Source: Trichopria drosophilae
Taxonomy: Eukaryota > Arthropoda > Insecta > Hymenoptera > Diapriidae
DNA: 64,000 nucleotides
Direction: 5' to 3'
Assembly: GCA_030407085.1 (NCBI GenBank)
Contig: CM059582.1
Coordinates: forward strand, 24,627,001-24,691,000
The notes beneath the pieces were generated by a model. The model saw nothing but the letters and a program-made list of their open reading frames with translations. It searched no databases and was not told the DNA's origin. The number at the start of each line of letters is the position of its first letter. The first letter of the stretch is position 1. Made by a program: the position numbers and the translations under genes. Positions 1 through 11,638 of this stretch are shown here, in pieces.

Positions 1-1022
1 AAAGTAAAAGAGGAAAAAGAATGATATAATTCAAAAAGTTTTGCAATTCTGTAAAAATTTAATACTTCAAATATAAAAAGAACTCGTATAGTACCGATTC
101 TGTGCCCGAATTCGGATTCAGCGGCCCAAAATCTATAAAATGAACCTAGTTGCGTTTCTTACACAAGTTTTGTTTTGTGGTCCAATGTAATATACCAAAT
201 AAGGCAGAAAACACGCCATAATAGAACTATGTCACCCTTTTCGAAGGACTGAAAAAAATGCTTCAAAATATGTCACACGTTTTTCCAACAAAACAAGTTT
301 ACTTCATTTTTCAACGATTGTAAGTGTAGCAGACTTGTAATCATTACAAATCAAAAGTAGTCATTTTATGTAAGAAAAAAGGACTAAATCTAGATGTATA
401 AAAAGTGTTTGCTCATAAAATAAGTTAGTAAAATATTACGGACAGAATCGATGTTTTATCGACTGCGGTACCCGTCGTAGATTTTTTCTCACAAAGGTAG
501 GTTCCCTACGCCATTGCACACCCGAATTTTTAATTATGTAAGTGACAGCGAAACTGGTTTAAAAAATTATCATTTTTCATTGGCACAATGACAATTGAAT
601 ACGAACATTATTTACAATGAGTGCTTGCTTGAAAAATACAAAATGAGGAGAACATCAATTTGCTAACTTCGAATAATTGGGCTAGAGGCTGTGAGAGACC
701 GCTTACAGTCGATCATACCGTAAGACAATAACTTTATATTTCGAAAGAATTGAAAAATTACATCGACAATTCGGCTTCCATATAGCTTGAAAAATAATAT
801 CACATTATCTCATATCAAATCTTAATTAAAACGTTAATAAAAAGTCTGTACGAATTTTATTTCCTTTCATTTTCTTTCACTTGTAAACGAATTTGGCTGA
901 AATTTAGTATGCAATAATTTGAAATAATTCTGTATACCGTAACAAAATTGAAATTTTAATAAAATGTTTCAATGTTTGAATATTTAAATTTTTGCAACTG
1001 GGGTGTGACATTAGTTACAGTA
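1..1022. other. AT-rich intronic sequence, nothing recognised
   Basis: No open frame, RNA gene or clear repeat is visible. The phrase attcggattcagcggccc near 110-130 resembles one near 62203 (attcggattcaatgaccc), which suggests a short fragment of a dispersed repeat. By its position this is probably deep intron of the minus-strand Hk gene. Confidence 0.4.
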
Positions 1023-1345
1023 TTTTTTTTTTATTAATTGTATTAACGGGCGATATCGCCCTTTTTACAGAACTCGAACTATTTGTTTGATTTTTCTTAA
1101 AGTTGCGAGAGCTGCAGTTCGTCTTTCAGAGATGGCGCCATACTTCACATTTGTGTATGAAATGTAGGAGCTACACCAAGTACAGCATCGGTCATGAGTC
1201 GATTTCCGCCAGGTAAACAGCATTGCGAAACGTAAACAAACAACGTGGCTCGTCTTACGAACTGCGAGTTGCTGCTTGTAAATCGTTTTCGAAATATTGT
1301 TCCCGGACGGGAATCGAACTCACGACCTACGACTCCGTATTAAGA
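1023..1345 (-). mobile_element. tRNA-derived SINE, 5'-truncated copy
   Basis: Read on the minus strand, this begins inside a tRNA-like head with a good RNA polymerase III B box (GAGTTCGATTCC, near 1313-1325). The SINE body follows, containing ATGGCGCCAT, and the copy ends in a 3' stem GGGCGATATCGCCC (about 1049-1062) followed by an A-rich tail (the T run at 1023-1032). The body and tail match the plus-strand copy at 51914-52286 almost throughout, with short indels. The A-box half of the head is missing, so the copy is truncated near 1345. SINEs make no protein and depend on a partner LINE; the shared terminal stem is a likely recognition site (inference). Confidence 0.8.
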
Positions 1346-1416
1346 ATAATTTTTATGGGAATGTTTTTAAAGATTGGCATACATTTAAAAATATTGATTT
1401 CGTCATTTTTCAAATC

Positions 1417-1616
1417 ATCACACCTCAAAAACCCGAATTTCAAAACTGCGAAACATTGATAAATCGACATTTAACATGCCGATACTCAAAAAACGATGAC
1501 ATTCAAGAAGCTAATGAGTCAAAAAAGCTGTAATATTCAAGAAAATAACCATGTCAGCTTTTTAAATGTCGATTTATCAATGTTTCGGATTTTTGAAATT
1601 CGGGTTTTTGAGGTGT
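1417..1616. repeat. Outer partial inverted repeat beside the large palindrome
   Basis: A stretch at about 1419-1476 (including aacattgataaatcgacat) recurs as its reverse complement at about 1560-1614 and again in direct orientation at about 2627-2680. It appears to be an extra, partly rearranged copy of the outer end of the long inverted repeat that follows. Confidence 0.65.
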
Positions 1617-2692
1617 TCCCGTGTTTATGATAATAAATAGCAATTGGACACCACTTATAAAAATGTAGGTATTGAAAATATCTTCAATTTAAGATTTAAC
1701 TAGTTTCGATTTAACGAAAATTGAGTTCAAGAGAGCCTTGGACCTTTGTCCCATAGGCGTACCGGGTCAATTGTCAACTGGCGAAAAAGTGATTTCCGAA
1801 ACCTCTCCAGAACTCAATTTTCTTCGAATCTAAACAAGTTATGGCTCAAATTGAAGCTATTTTCAATACGCACAATTCTATCACTGGCGGCAAATTGCTG
1901 TCTATTAATCGAATCAAGATAAACTCAAAAAAAAAAAACTGCGACACTGATTACTATTTACTGTAATTTGGTTTGAGAACTGAGACAGTTGTCCTACCGA
2001 AGCCCTCAGTTAACAATTTTTATTTAAATTAAATATATATTTAAAATTCTTTTCAGGATTTTGAAATACTACATTCAAATTCCCGGTTTCTAATCAGAGA
2101 ACTCAAAGAGCCGCGAGGTTAGGTGAACATATTGACATAAATGGACGCTTTTTTGCTTTTTAAATAATTATGTAGTATTTCTAAATCCTGAAAAGAATTT
2201 TAAATATATATTTGATTTAAATAAAAATTGCTAACTGAGGACTTCGGTAGCAGAACTGACCCAGTTCTCAAACCAAATTACAGTAAATAGTAATCAGTGT
2301 CGCAGTTTTTTTTATTTTATCTTGATTCGATTAATAGACAGCAATTTGCCGCCAGTAATAGAATTGTGCGTATTAAAAATAGCTTTAATTTGAGCCATAA
2401 CTTGTTTAGATTCGAAGAAAATTGAGTTCTGGAGAGGTTTCGGAAATCACTTTTTCGCCAGTTGACAATTGACCCGGTACGCCTATGGGACAAAGGTCCA
2501 AGGCTCCCTTGAACTCAATTTTCGTAGAATCGAAACTAGTTAAATCTTAAATTAAAGATATTTTCAATACTTTTTATAATAATATTTGTGTCCAATTGCT
2601 ATTTATTATCATAAACACGGAAACACCTCAAAAACTCGAATTTCAAAAATCCGAAACATTGATAAATCGACATTTAAAAAGCTGACATGGTT
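1547..2692. mobile_element. Long inverted repeat with hairpins nested in each arm (foldback-like)
   Basis: The left arm (1547-2074) and right arm (2170-2692) are near-identical reverse complements of about 525 bp, with few mismatches and small indels (for example in an A run near 1930). The spacer is about 95 bp (2075-2169). Each arm contains its own inverted repeat: 1671-1740 pairs with about 1800-1867, and the mirror copy occupies 2372-2568. The unit is therefore a palindrome made of two smaller palindromes. No coding capacity is seen. High arm similarity suggests recent formation or ongoing gene conversion. It is probably a non-autonomous foldback or MITE duplication; the family is unknown. 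Confidence 0.85.
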
Positions 2693-3010
2693 ATATATAT
2701 ATGCCGAATTGGATCTACACCATTTTGAATTCCGAAATTCTGGGATCAGATTAACCATCAACGATCTCCAAAACTACAAGAATGTCAAAGTTAAATAAAT
2801 TATTTCAATAGAAAAATATGTCTCTGAATCGAATAAATTATAATCGAACATAATTACAAAAACTCTTCACCATTGATTAAAGAAATGCCATTAAGTATTG
2901 ATCTATATAATAACATATAACAATTACAAGAATGTAGTAGGCAAGGAATACTTTTGCACTTCTGAGATTTATCCATATATCACAAAGTAACGTTTCGGTA
3001 TGTATGCCTT
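2693..3010. other. AT-rich spacer
   Basis: No feature is recognised between the foldback unit and the next MITE. Confidence 0.4.
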
Positions 3011-3134
3011 CCCACACAGCACACTGTCCTGTGTCCTGAGGATGTCCTGTGGACGTTAACAGGATGGTAAAGGCGGACATTTGGACGTCCTGAGGAGCTC
3101 CTGAGGACGTCCCCAGGACAGTGTGCTGTGTGGG
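3011..3134. mobile_element. 124-bp GC-richer MITE
   Basis: The perfect terminal inverted repeat is cccacacagcacactgtcct on the left, with its reverse complement ending at 3134 (gtgtgctgtgtggg). The interior repeats the words GTCCTGAGGA and GGACGTCC. Composition is far richer in GC than the surroundings. No obvious target duplication is present. A diverged relative lies at 35149-35396. Confidence 0.85.
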
Positions 3135-6100
3135 TTATGATGAACCTATATATTATATAGACATTTTAATTTTTTTCTTATATTCCCATTCTGAGGCCGG
3201 AAACTCGTGTGGTCAATTCAGAATTCATTATTAGACAAAGTTTATATTGTCACAATGGCAATAAGGAAGGATTCTTTTAATCAATTTTATAAAAATAAAA
3301 AAATCAGAACCACACTCGAGAGATTCGATGAACTGGGACTTGAACCAGGTACCTTTCCATTACCAGTTAAATAATAAATTACTCCTTCTAGATTTATTAA
3401 AGTATTCAAAATAATACCAAAATTACTTTATATTTTGATTAATATGTAACATATTTTCTGGAAGATTATACTACTTGCACCTAGCTTGATTGTAAAATGT
3501 ATTCATTGCAGATAATTTAGTTAACAGATCACAAAAATATCCATTAGCAATTGTGTATCAAATATGACATCACACATAACTTTTGTAAGCAACACAAAAA
3601 TGTAATAAGTAGATATATAAATAAAGTAAATTAGACATACTTACGGCAAATATAAAATCAATAATGCAAGTAACAATTCATAATATTGCATAAATAGAAA
3701 ATTAATGGGCTGCAACAGTAGTTACAAAATAAATTTAAAATCTGGAATATTATAACAATACCATCCATACAGCAATATTTAAAATCGATATTCGTGAATA
3801 GCAAAGACAAACCGAATAAAATGGACAAAAATAATTCTGTCCATTATTTAAAGCGAAATGATGATATTCGTGAGGCCGAAATAAATATAAATCCGATGAT
3901 AATGATAATAACCAGATTTAATTAAAGCACTAATAGAAGTATTCGTTAATTTAAGAGAACTATCTATTAATTAAACGGAATTATCTACAAATTATGTACA
4001 GAAATAACTGCTGTTCTCCATTCTACTAACAATTTTTTTCTATATTGTACTATGCAATATTATATAATAACTAAATAAATAACAGCTACTGTTAGATAAT
4101 AATAAAATAAAATTAAATACGAGATACCACCATTATTTTACTTGGGTTATCAATATTAACAGTAAAAAGGTAAATTTTTTGAGAAAAAAATTATAATTAA
4201 TATATTGATAATGGATGAGAATAGATGACATATACGGTCATTAAATTAGAAATAATTATTTGTATATATTTTATGTTTGTGCATCATATGTCGTTATAAC
4301 CAAATTATTACGTACTCTATAAAAAATGTGATGTAATACTGTTAAAATCACGATTTTTTTTCCTTTAACCATAAATAAATGCAAGAATCATGGTAGATTC
4401 AAACGCCGACAACTTTTGATTTTCTAATTTTACTTAAAAGTGGTTAGAAATGGACGAATTTATTTGGATAATGTAGTCACAATATTTAATTCTGTGATAA
4501 CTAATTAATTTTGAAAGACTTTATTATTGCTATATGTTTATTATTCAGAACTATCCTCGCTATATGAATATTAAAGCATCCATGAATTGTCACCGCTAAA
4601 AAGTAATCTGTAACATTGTCAGAAGTAAATGTTTATTACGTGCTGCAGTTGCGAGTTTTGTGTTCTCTTATTTAACCTGAAATTAATTATCTCAGTCATG
4701 GCCCTCCCGTATGCCGTTTCCAAACTTTTTACTCTACGAACTCCATAACTTTAAAAGCATAAAAATGCAAAATAGTTATGAATATTTAATCTGTAAACAT
4801 TTTAATATTCGTATGTACCTTGTGCAGTGATTGTGCCCTTCTAATAAAGTACTAAAAACTTAATTTGGTGCGCAACCTGGTATATATGAGTGATTCTATA
4901 TCAAATGTTTTGAAAAAAAACTATTTTATGTGTAAAACTTGTGTTAGTCAAAGAAGTTTCATAATCACTTGTTTTGCTTCAATTCAAACTTTCAACAAAA
5001 AAGGAGGTTACATTTTTAAAATTTCGTCAATTTTCGTGAAAAGTGAGATTTTATTTGTCAAAATCTTTGTTTTCAGTGATATGTAAAATTTTTGTGTAAT
5101 GCAAGAAATTTGTTTTTTATCTTATTTCGTGTTTTTCGCATTCAAGAATTTACAAATGTAGAAAACCAATTGCATGAACAAATATTGTTTGTTATTTAGG
5201 AGCATTTCAGATATGACATATTAAAATTTAAAATTCATGAAAGAATTTATTTGCCTTATGTTGTAATACTTAAGCAATGTCATTATTTTAAGCTTAATAA
5301 GATATGTTGTACAGAAATTTTATTTTAAACATTTAAAAAACAATTGTCCACGCTGTCCCCTGAAATGTCAATGGTGTCTCCTAATTTTCATATACTTTTT
5401 TATCTTCTAAAATGTTTAATTTATTATAAAAGACAATAACACGTATTATGTAATTCTTGTATAATCATTTACTTACATTAACCAAGTATTATCACAATTT
5501 AAAAAGGTAAGAATGTGTTTCAAGTAAATATAAACGAAAGCAAAAATGTTCAACAATTTTTTTTGACGTCTGACAACTGTACAAAAACATACCTGATAAA
5601 ACGTATGTTTTATTATACCTTATAATAAAAAACAATGCTTATTTGGCAAAATTTATCGTGTATTAATTTTTTCTAATGAAAACTACGAATTTCAACCAAT
5701 TCAAATAATCAAATTGGTAATTTTAATTGGAATTACGTATACTTTCAAAATATGATGATGAAAATTATATTCCAAACCAAATAATATCGTAAAATTGTTG
5801 TTAAAGTTGAAAAAATTTATTGTAAAAAAAATGAGAATGTGTGAGATATATTCGTTTGGATCTTTTTGAGTCTTTAAGATATATCGATGTAAATAACATA
5901 GCGTTAAAAAAATATATACTTCCTGTATCCTAATGCAGAAGAAATTTTGAAATCGAGTACAAATCAGTGAAGCTGTGAATGACTTTTTAAAAAAGCGTAA
6001 AAAAAACGTTATGTATAAAATGAGTTTTTAGGGTGTATGAGAAAACAACAAACTTACCATTCTCGTCAGTTTTTAATGCCCTACAAGGTCTACTATGTCC

Positions 6101-7790
6101 TGTTAAAAGTATATTTTCACTATTACACCGTGTTATTGTTTGATAACCAATAATTAACAAAAATTATAAAACGTATGAGGTTTGAAAATTATTACTCAGT
6201 AAACCCCGTCAAATATTTCCTGAAGAATGGTAATGAAAATTGTATACTGAGAGGATGTACATCTTGCAACAGCAATTGATAACAATTGCGAGTGTACGTA
6301 AATTTGCCATTTTTGGTATTGCCTTCGACCAACATTCGTCCAATTCTCTTTGTTTTAATTTATCACAGAATTGATATTGCACTGGATCATATAGTAGCTT
6401 CCAAAATTTTTTGTGCACTTCGAGTATTTGTCAAATTTTTGACGTATCAATCAATACTTATAAGCTTCGAAAAAATTCATAAAGCCTGTTAAAAACTATA
6501 AATTGAATTATTAATTGGCAAATTCAATTCTGTATGGAGTATATTATCTTAAAGTTAGTTATTTTCGCGATGCTGAATTTTTAAATTTTATTCTTACTTT
6601 TTCTAACACTGATAAAAAAATCTCTCTAGGTATTTTTGATGTCGTAAATTTTATAATACAAATCTTCTAAAGTACTTGGGACGACTTTTCTGGTGACGAA
6701 AAAATCTTACGTGTAATATACAGAGAATAGAAAAACTTGTAAAATGGCCTCATACTTTCGATTGAAGTAATGTAATCAGATTTCTTTGAATTAAGGCCCA
6801 AAGGTCTTCGGCATGTTATTTTGGTGTCATTTAAAGATGATCAAAATACTATTAAACTACTCTTCTAACATGAATAGTAGTGAAAAGTAACAAAAACTCC
6901 ACAATTTCTCCTTAAATAAATATATCATGAATATTGGATAATTATAACATGTCATGTTTGACAGATATTATTTTGATTTTTTTTCTGATTTAAATTTATG
7001 CTTTATTTATACTTCGAAGTTATACTAAAGGTATATATTTTTAAATTACCAAATAAGCCTATTTATTGTACGGGGATTTATTACGTTATCGGATCCGTGA
7101 AATAATATTTATATTTGATGAAAATATTGTTCTTCATTAACACAATTTTCATAAATGATAATGATTTTTTTTCAGAAAAATCTAACAAATATCTCCACGT
7201 TACCAGCATATCCCTTACAACCCATACAGTATAGGAATTTTCGAAAAAAAAGTAATCTTAGTATACTTATTATAATTTAAGGTAACCTATTTTTCCATCG
7301 TATTTTAACATTTTTTAAAATTGTGCTATTACGATCTGTGAATATGAATAAAACCTCCATAAACTATGACTCATTTAATAACATCTAAAATGTTCAATAA
7401 TACATTCAAACAAAAATGTAGTAAAAATGTATCACAAATGATTTTTAGGGATTTGCAAATAACATATTTTCATAGAGATTTTCCCATTGAAAATGTAAAT
7501 CAAATTTGACTTTCTTTTCATAGTTTGGTTTATATTTATTATGAAAGGATAATTTTTTATGGAAATTATAATGTCCTAAATAATTATCTAGCTATAATGA
7601 AATAAATGAAAATGACATATACCACGGTCCTGACAATATTGTCCTGTGTTTCTGATATACCTTGACAACTACTTGAAATTCTTACAAATTCATACTTCTC
7701 ACTTCAAAACAGCTCCATCAGAAATCGATGAAATGAAAAAAAATTAAAGTACATAATATACGAGTACAAATTTGTGTTAAATTGGTGTAT
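3135..7790. other. AT-rich intron, nothing recognised
   Basis: About 4.7 kb of very AT-rich sequence with only short spurious open frames. No exon with plausible splice sites and no repeat pairing were found by eye. Confidence 0.4.
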
Positions 7791-7791
7791 A

Positions 7792-9009
7792 CAGGGTATT
7801 AAAAACTGGATAATAAATTTAATTATGTTAATAATATCTTAGATTTAGATTCTATGTAATATTTAATAAAAATAGTCTAGTATTGAAATAGGACCTAAGG
7901 CCTAAAATTTGAGTGGCAATCAAATGTATTTCCAAGAAGATTAATTGAATGATTCCTTTATTAGGCACTGGTCCGACAGACTGTGTTGACAACATAATTA
8001 TACAACTAATTATTGCATATAATTGCACACTTAACCTAAAAATATTCTCTCACATACTGGGTTATTAGCAGCCTACCTACAGTCTAAATAAGAATTAAAA
8101 AAACGATTTTTTTTTGCAACAAATCGGATAATGTTGAAGTTATTTCGATAAGTGATGCATTATAAATATTTTCTTTTAAACCCTACAATTTATATTTGTA
8201 CATTTCAATCATTGATGAATGTTTATGAAGATGGAGTCACATAAACTGAAAAAATACCGATTTTCGGGTCTAACGCAAATCGATACGCAGTCGATGAAAT
8301 ATCATATAAAAAAAGTTATAGAGCTTAAAAATATGACTCAATAAATCCTTTACAGGTTAAGTTTCAATATAAATTAACCCCTTGGGGAGCGTTTCAATAT
8401 AAGAGAATTGTAAAAACGGATTTTGTAATGACGCTGCGCGTTCATCGTGCATAAATTTAGTTTAATGCTCACGCATTATCGAAACGTAACGTAAGGAGTC
8501 AAATTGCTCATTTCCGCAAGGTCTACAAATCATTCTGGTATTATATTTCTAGGTTAGCTATTTAGCAGTATGAAGTGAACCCAAAAAACCGAAATTGAAC
8601 AATATTTTTCCTCCAAAAAATATAAGAAAAGAGAAGAAAAGTCCAAAAAAAATCAGTACTTTTCCTCTAAATTTCGTTGAAAAATAGAGGCAAGGTGTTG
8701 TTTTTAAAATTTTTTTAGCGGCAAAAGAGCCACTACGAAAATATAAGAAGTAAACATTGTCATAGATGAATATTACATTTTGTGAAAACAATCAAAGTCA
8801 ACGTCGAAAATCCCTCCACTTCGGCCGATTAGGATTAAAACCATCTTATTGCTTACAAAGTGCTTTTTTTTAGAAAATTCAGTGGTGGGTCATTCAAATT
8901 CTATAGAATTATATGTATCATATCCAATTTTGGTACTTGACATTTTTGCTGGAAATATCACATATAATCTAAATCTAAAACATTACTACCCAGTTTTTTA
9001 ACAACCTTT
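7792..9009. mobile_element. Degenerate TIR element, non-autonomous
   Basis: The left end (CAGGGTATTAAAAACTGG from 7792, then a run through tcttagatttagattcta) is matched in inverted orientation by about 8913-9009, which ends cccagttttttaacaacctt. The inverted homology is about 75-100 bp with scattered mismatches. The left end is preceded by TA and begins CAGGG, as in Tc1/mariner-group elements. The roughly 1 kb interior has no transposase frame. It is old and decayed. Confidence 0.6.
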
Positions 9010-9269
9010 ATAGTTACAGTTATTAGAATATTTATTATGTTATAAAAGCTTTCGTGGGAATAACATCCAGAAACGTTTCTAGTTTAAGTTACGCATTACA
9101 CATCTTCAACATTTAATAACATTACATATTGTAATTGATATTTTACGATAAATGTTGAGAAAAGAGTCTATCAGAGTCATTACAATTTTAGACCATTTTT
9201 GGAATTCACTATGAAAATGATCATAATATAAATTTGTTATAAGATACATTTGTGAACAAATTGCCAATA

Positions 9270-9546
9270 TAGTCGAACCTTCGTTATCGAATACACCGTT
9301 ATCGAATATTTCCGTCATCGAATATTCAAACGCATCCGTTAATGAATACTTTCCCCTCCGCTGGTTTCCCCTTTATAGACACTTTCAGGTGCACAAGAAA
9401 AGATGCGCGTCGGATGGGCACATGTTCGTACGCGAAAGTGTGAATGTTAGAGGTGGGGAGCCGATTTTTTCTTTTCAAGTATTCGTTAACGGAAATTCAA
9501 ATGCCTCGCCTTGTCCCGACCATATTCGATAACGAGGGTTCAACTG
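9270..9546. mobile_element. Pogo/Tigger-like MITE
   Basis: The left end AGTCGAACCTTCGTTATCGA mirrors the right end tcgataacgagggttcaact. Inside the left end the word CGTTATCGAATA is repeated about four times with changes. The TIR form (AGTTGAACC..CGTTATCGAA) resembles pogo/Tigger-group ends known from invertebrates. The left flank is TA; the right flank is changed to CA. There is no coding capacity in 277 bp. Confidence 0.65.
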
Positions 9547-11260
9547 CAGATGGTTTTTAAATAACATAACAATATTTTTAATTAATAATTTGTCATTGAT
9601 GATTTGCGATTGCTGAAATTATCATTTTGTCAATGATTGCATAATAATTGTCATACAAATAGTCGAACGAAACATTTTGACATCATAGCTAGAATATACG
9701 CCTTGTGAAAACCCTAATACTTCCATTATAATATTTATTTTCGCAATTTAATAATAATTAGCTATATTATATCTATAAACGTTAAACCAATACTTTACTG
9801 TACAAAAAGTTAACTGTACTTTACTGCAACTTAAACGAATCAAATTAATAAGAAAATAATGCTGCTAAAAAAGTAGTCTCTGTTGAAGAGTATTTCTAGA
9901 TTACTCCAAAGGATTCACTTAAAGAATCCAATTCTCTCAAGAATCTGAAAAGCCATGAAAAGTTTAAGAATGATCCCACTATATTTCATTACGCTATGAG
10001 TGCAACAAAGATGGTGAAGATGACAGTGACTCGCTAGGGATGGTTAAGAATCCTCTTTGATGCAGCATTATTGTCTCGTCGCTGTCTTCACGCCTGGGCA
10101 AGTTCCGCCTCCGCCCCTTCGGTGCGATTATTTTTTAGTTATATATAATAATGCACGTAGATCCACAGGAGATCCACTTATATGGAGCCTCTTGTGTACG
10201 ATATATACGATGAAGAACAGGGGCGGAGAAAGAAAACGAGAACGTCGAAGTCCGCGAAAACCTTCGTACTTCTCGCTTGCTGACTAAAGAGAAAACCATG
10301 ACACTCGTTTCTTCCTTCCGAAACTTTTGATGTTTCGAAACAAAGTTTCCTGAGACGTCCAATTTCGTTAATTAATTGAAGAAATTTTTAGGCTATGTTG
10401 AAAGACAAGTATTTCATGGATTGAATGTTATCTGATGTTATTACAGAAAAATTGAAATCAGTTCATTTACTATTGAATGCCTCAATTAAGTTAGCCATTT
10501 TTTACTTTAAAACCATTTTTAATCCCTTAAATATTTTGTCTTTTTTATAAAAACAACTTTAAGAAATCTTCTGTAATAATAAAACTATTAATATATTGGA
10601 GAGGTCGAATACAGTTATTTTTACACAAACTTGCTATAGTCAGAGTTAAAAATTCTGATTAATATGGAAATATCAAAATTTAATCTGTTTTATTTTTTAA
10701 GATTTTTTGACCACAACGATTCGCCGTTTAAATTTAAAATACTAATTTTAAGTGTGTTTCTCTGAGGAATGCTAGATGCTGCGTCAATCCACAGATGCAG
10801 ACTGAAAGTTATCAAGGAAAAGAAACGCTAATTATACATTGTACCAGGTGTTGCCAATGCCATTTTTATCAAAATTGTTATACTAACCAGAATTGTAAAA
10901 TCCATATATGACAGAACTTTTAGTGAACAATTATACAACGTTTTTAATATTTAATCGTAGTATTCCACGACAAGCGGTACACGTTTCTAACCCGATGTCA
11001 TGGATATTGTTGCCATTTTTTAAAGTATTATTTGGCCAAAATAAATAGGCCAAATAATTTTTTATTGTTTTTTTTGTCATATTTCAAAATTTACCGAAAA
11101 TTTATCAAGCAATACGATAATATTTTTTTCAAAATTGTTGCTCGCGATGTTGACTTTGTAAGTTCTGTTTCATAATTGTATTTTCTTTTTTACACTGGAA
11201 GTACATATTCTAACGTTTAAAACGATCTCCGGTTGAAGTCTAAAAATAAGTGCTTGCTGA
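9547..11260. other. Intron with a less AT-rich patch and a possible decayed coding trace
   Basis: Mostly AT-rich. From about 9860 to 10041 one plus-strand frame reads as lysine- and serine-rich protein with a single internal stop (including SHEKFKNDPTIFHYAMSATK), which could be a relic or chance. About 10040-10350 is clearly richer in GC than its neighbours. No family is recognised and no splice pair fits convincingly. Confidence 0.25.
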
Positions 11261-11460
11261 ATTTATTTTGGTCACAAATGCGTAAAAAAATTGGCAACAA
11301 AATCCGTGACATGCGTCCGAAATATCTCATAAGTAGTAACAGTCCATATCTACTGTGAACAAAAAGCGACGCGGTCTGTTACTACTTATAAGGCATTTAG
11401 GACTCGATGTTACAGTTTTTGTCGCCAATTTTTTTACGCATTCTTTGACCAAAATAAATA
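11261..11460. mobile_element. 200-bp palindromic element with the 58-bp core
   Basis: The arms 11261-11330 and 11389-11460 are imperfect reverse complements (both carry a version of ttattttggtca and gcgtaaaaaaattgg). The central 58 bp (11331-11388) starts AAGTAGTAACAGTCC and ends GTCTGTTACTACTTA. The same core recurs at 11581-11638 and, inverted, at 16866-16922. It is a palindromic MITE-like unit with no coding content. Confidence 0.75.
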
Positions 11461-11580
11461 TTGCAAACGTTTTTTAGCTATATTTCAAAAGTTACAAGCA
11501 GTTGAAATTTGACGAAACCGGAAAAAATGGAAAACACTGCTTGGAACGTTCATATCTATATGGTTCCTTTGGTAAAATGC

Positions 11581-11638
11581 AAGTAGTAACAGTCCGTATC
11601 TACTGTAAACAAAATACGACGCGGACTGTTACTACTTA
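11581..11638. mobile_element. Second copy of the 58-bp palindrome core
   Basis: It begins AAGTAGTAACAGTCCGTATC and ends GGACTGTTACTACTTA, differing from the copy at 11331-11388 at only a few positions. The left outer arm does not pair. The right flank carries the end motif GGTATTAGGTG near 11664, which also occurs at the end of the 16.7-kb element, so this copy looks half-deleted. Confidence 0.75.
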
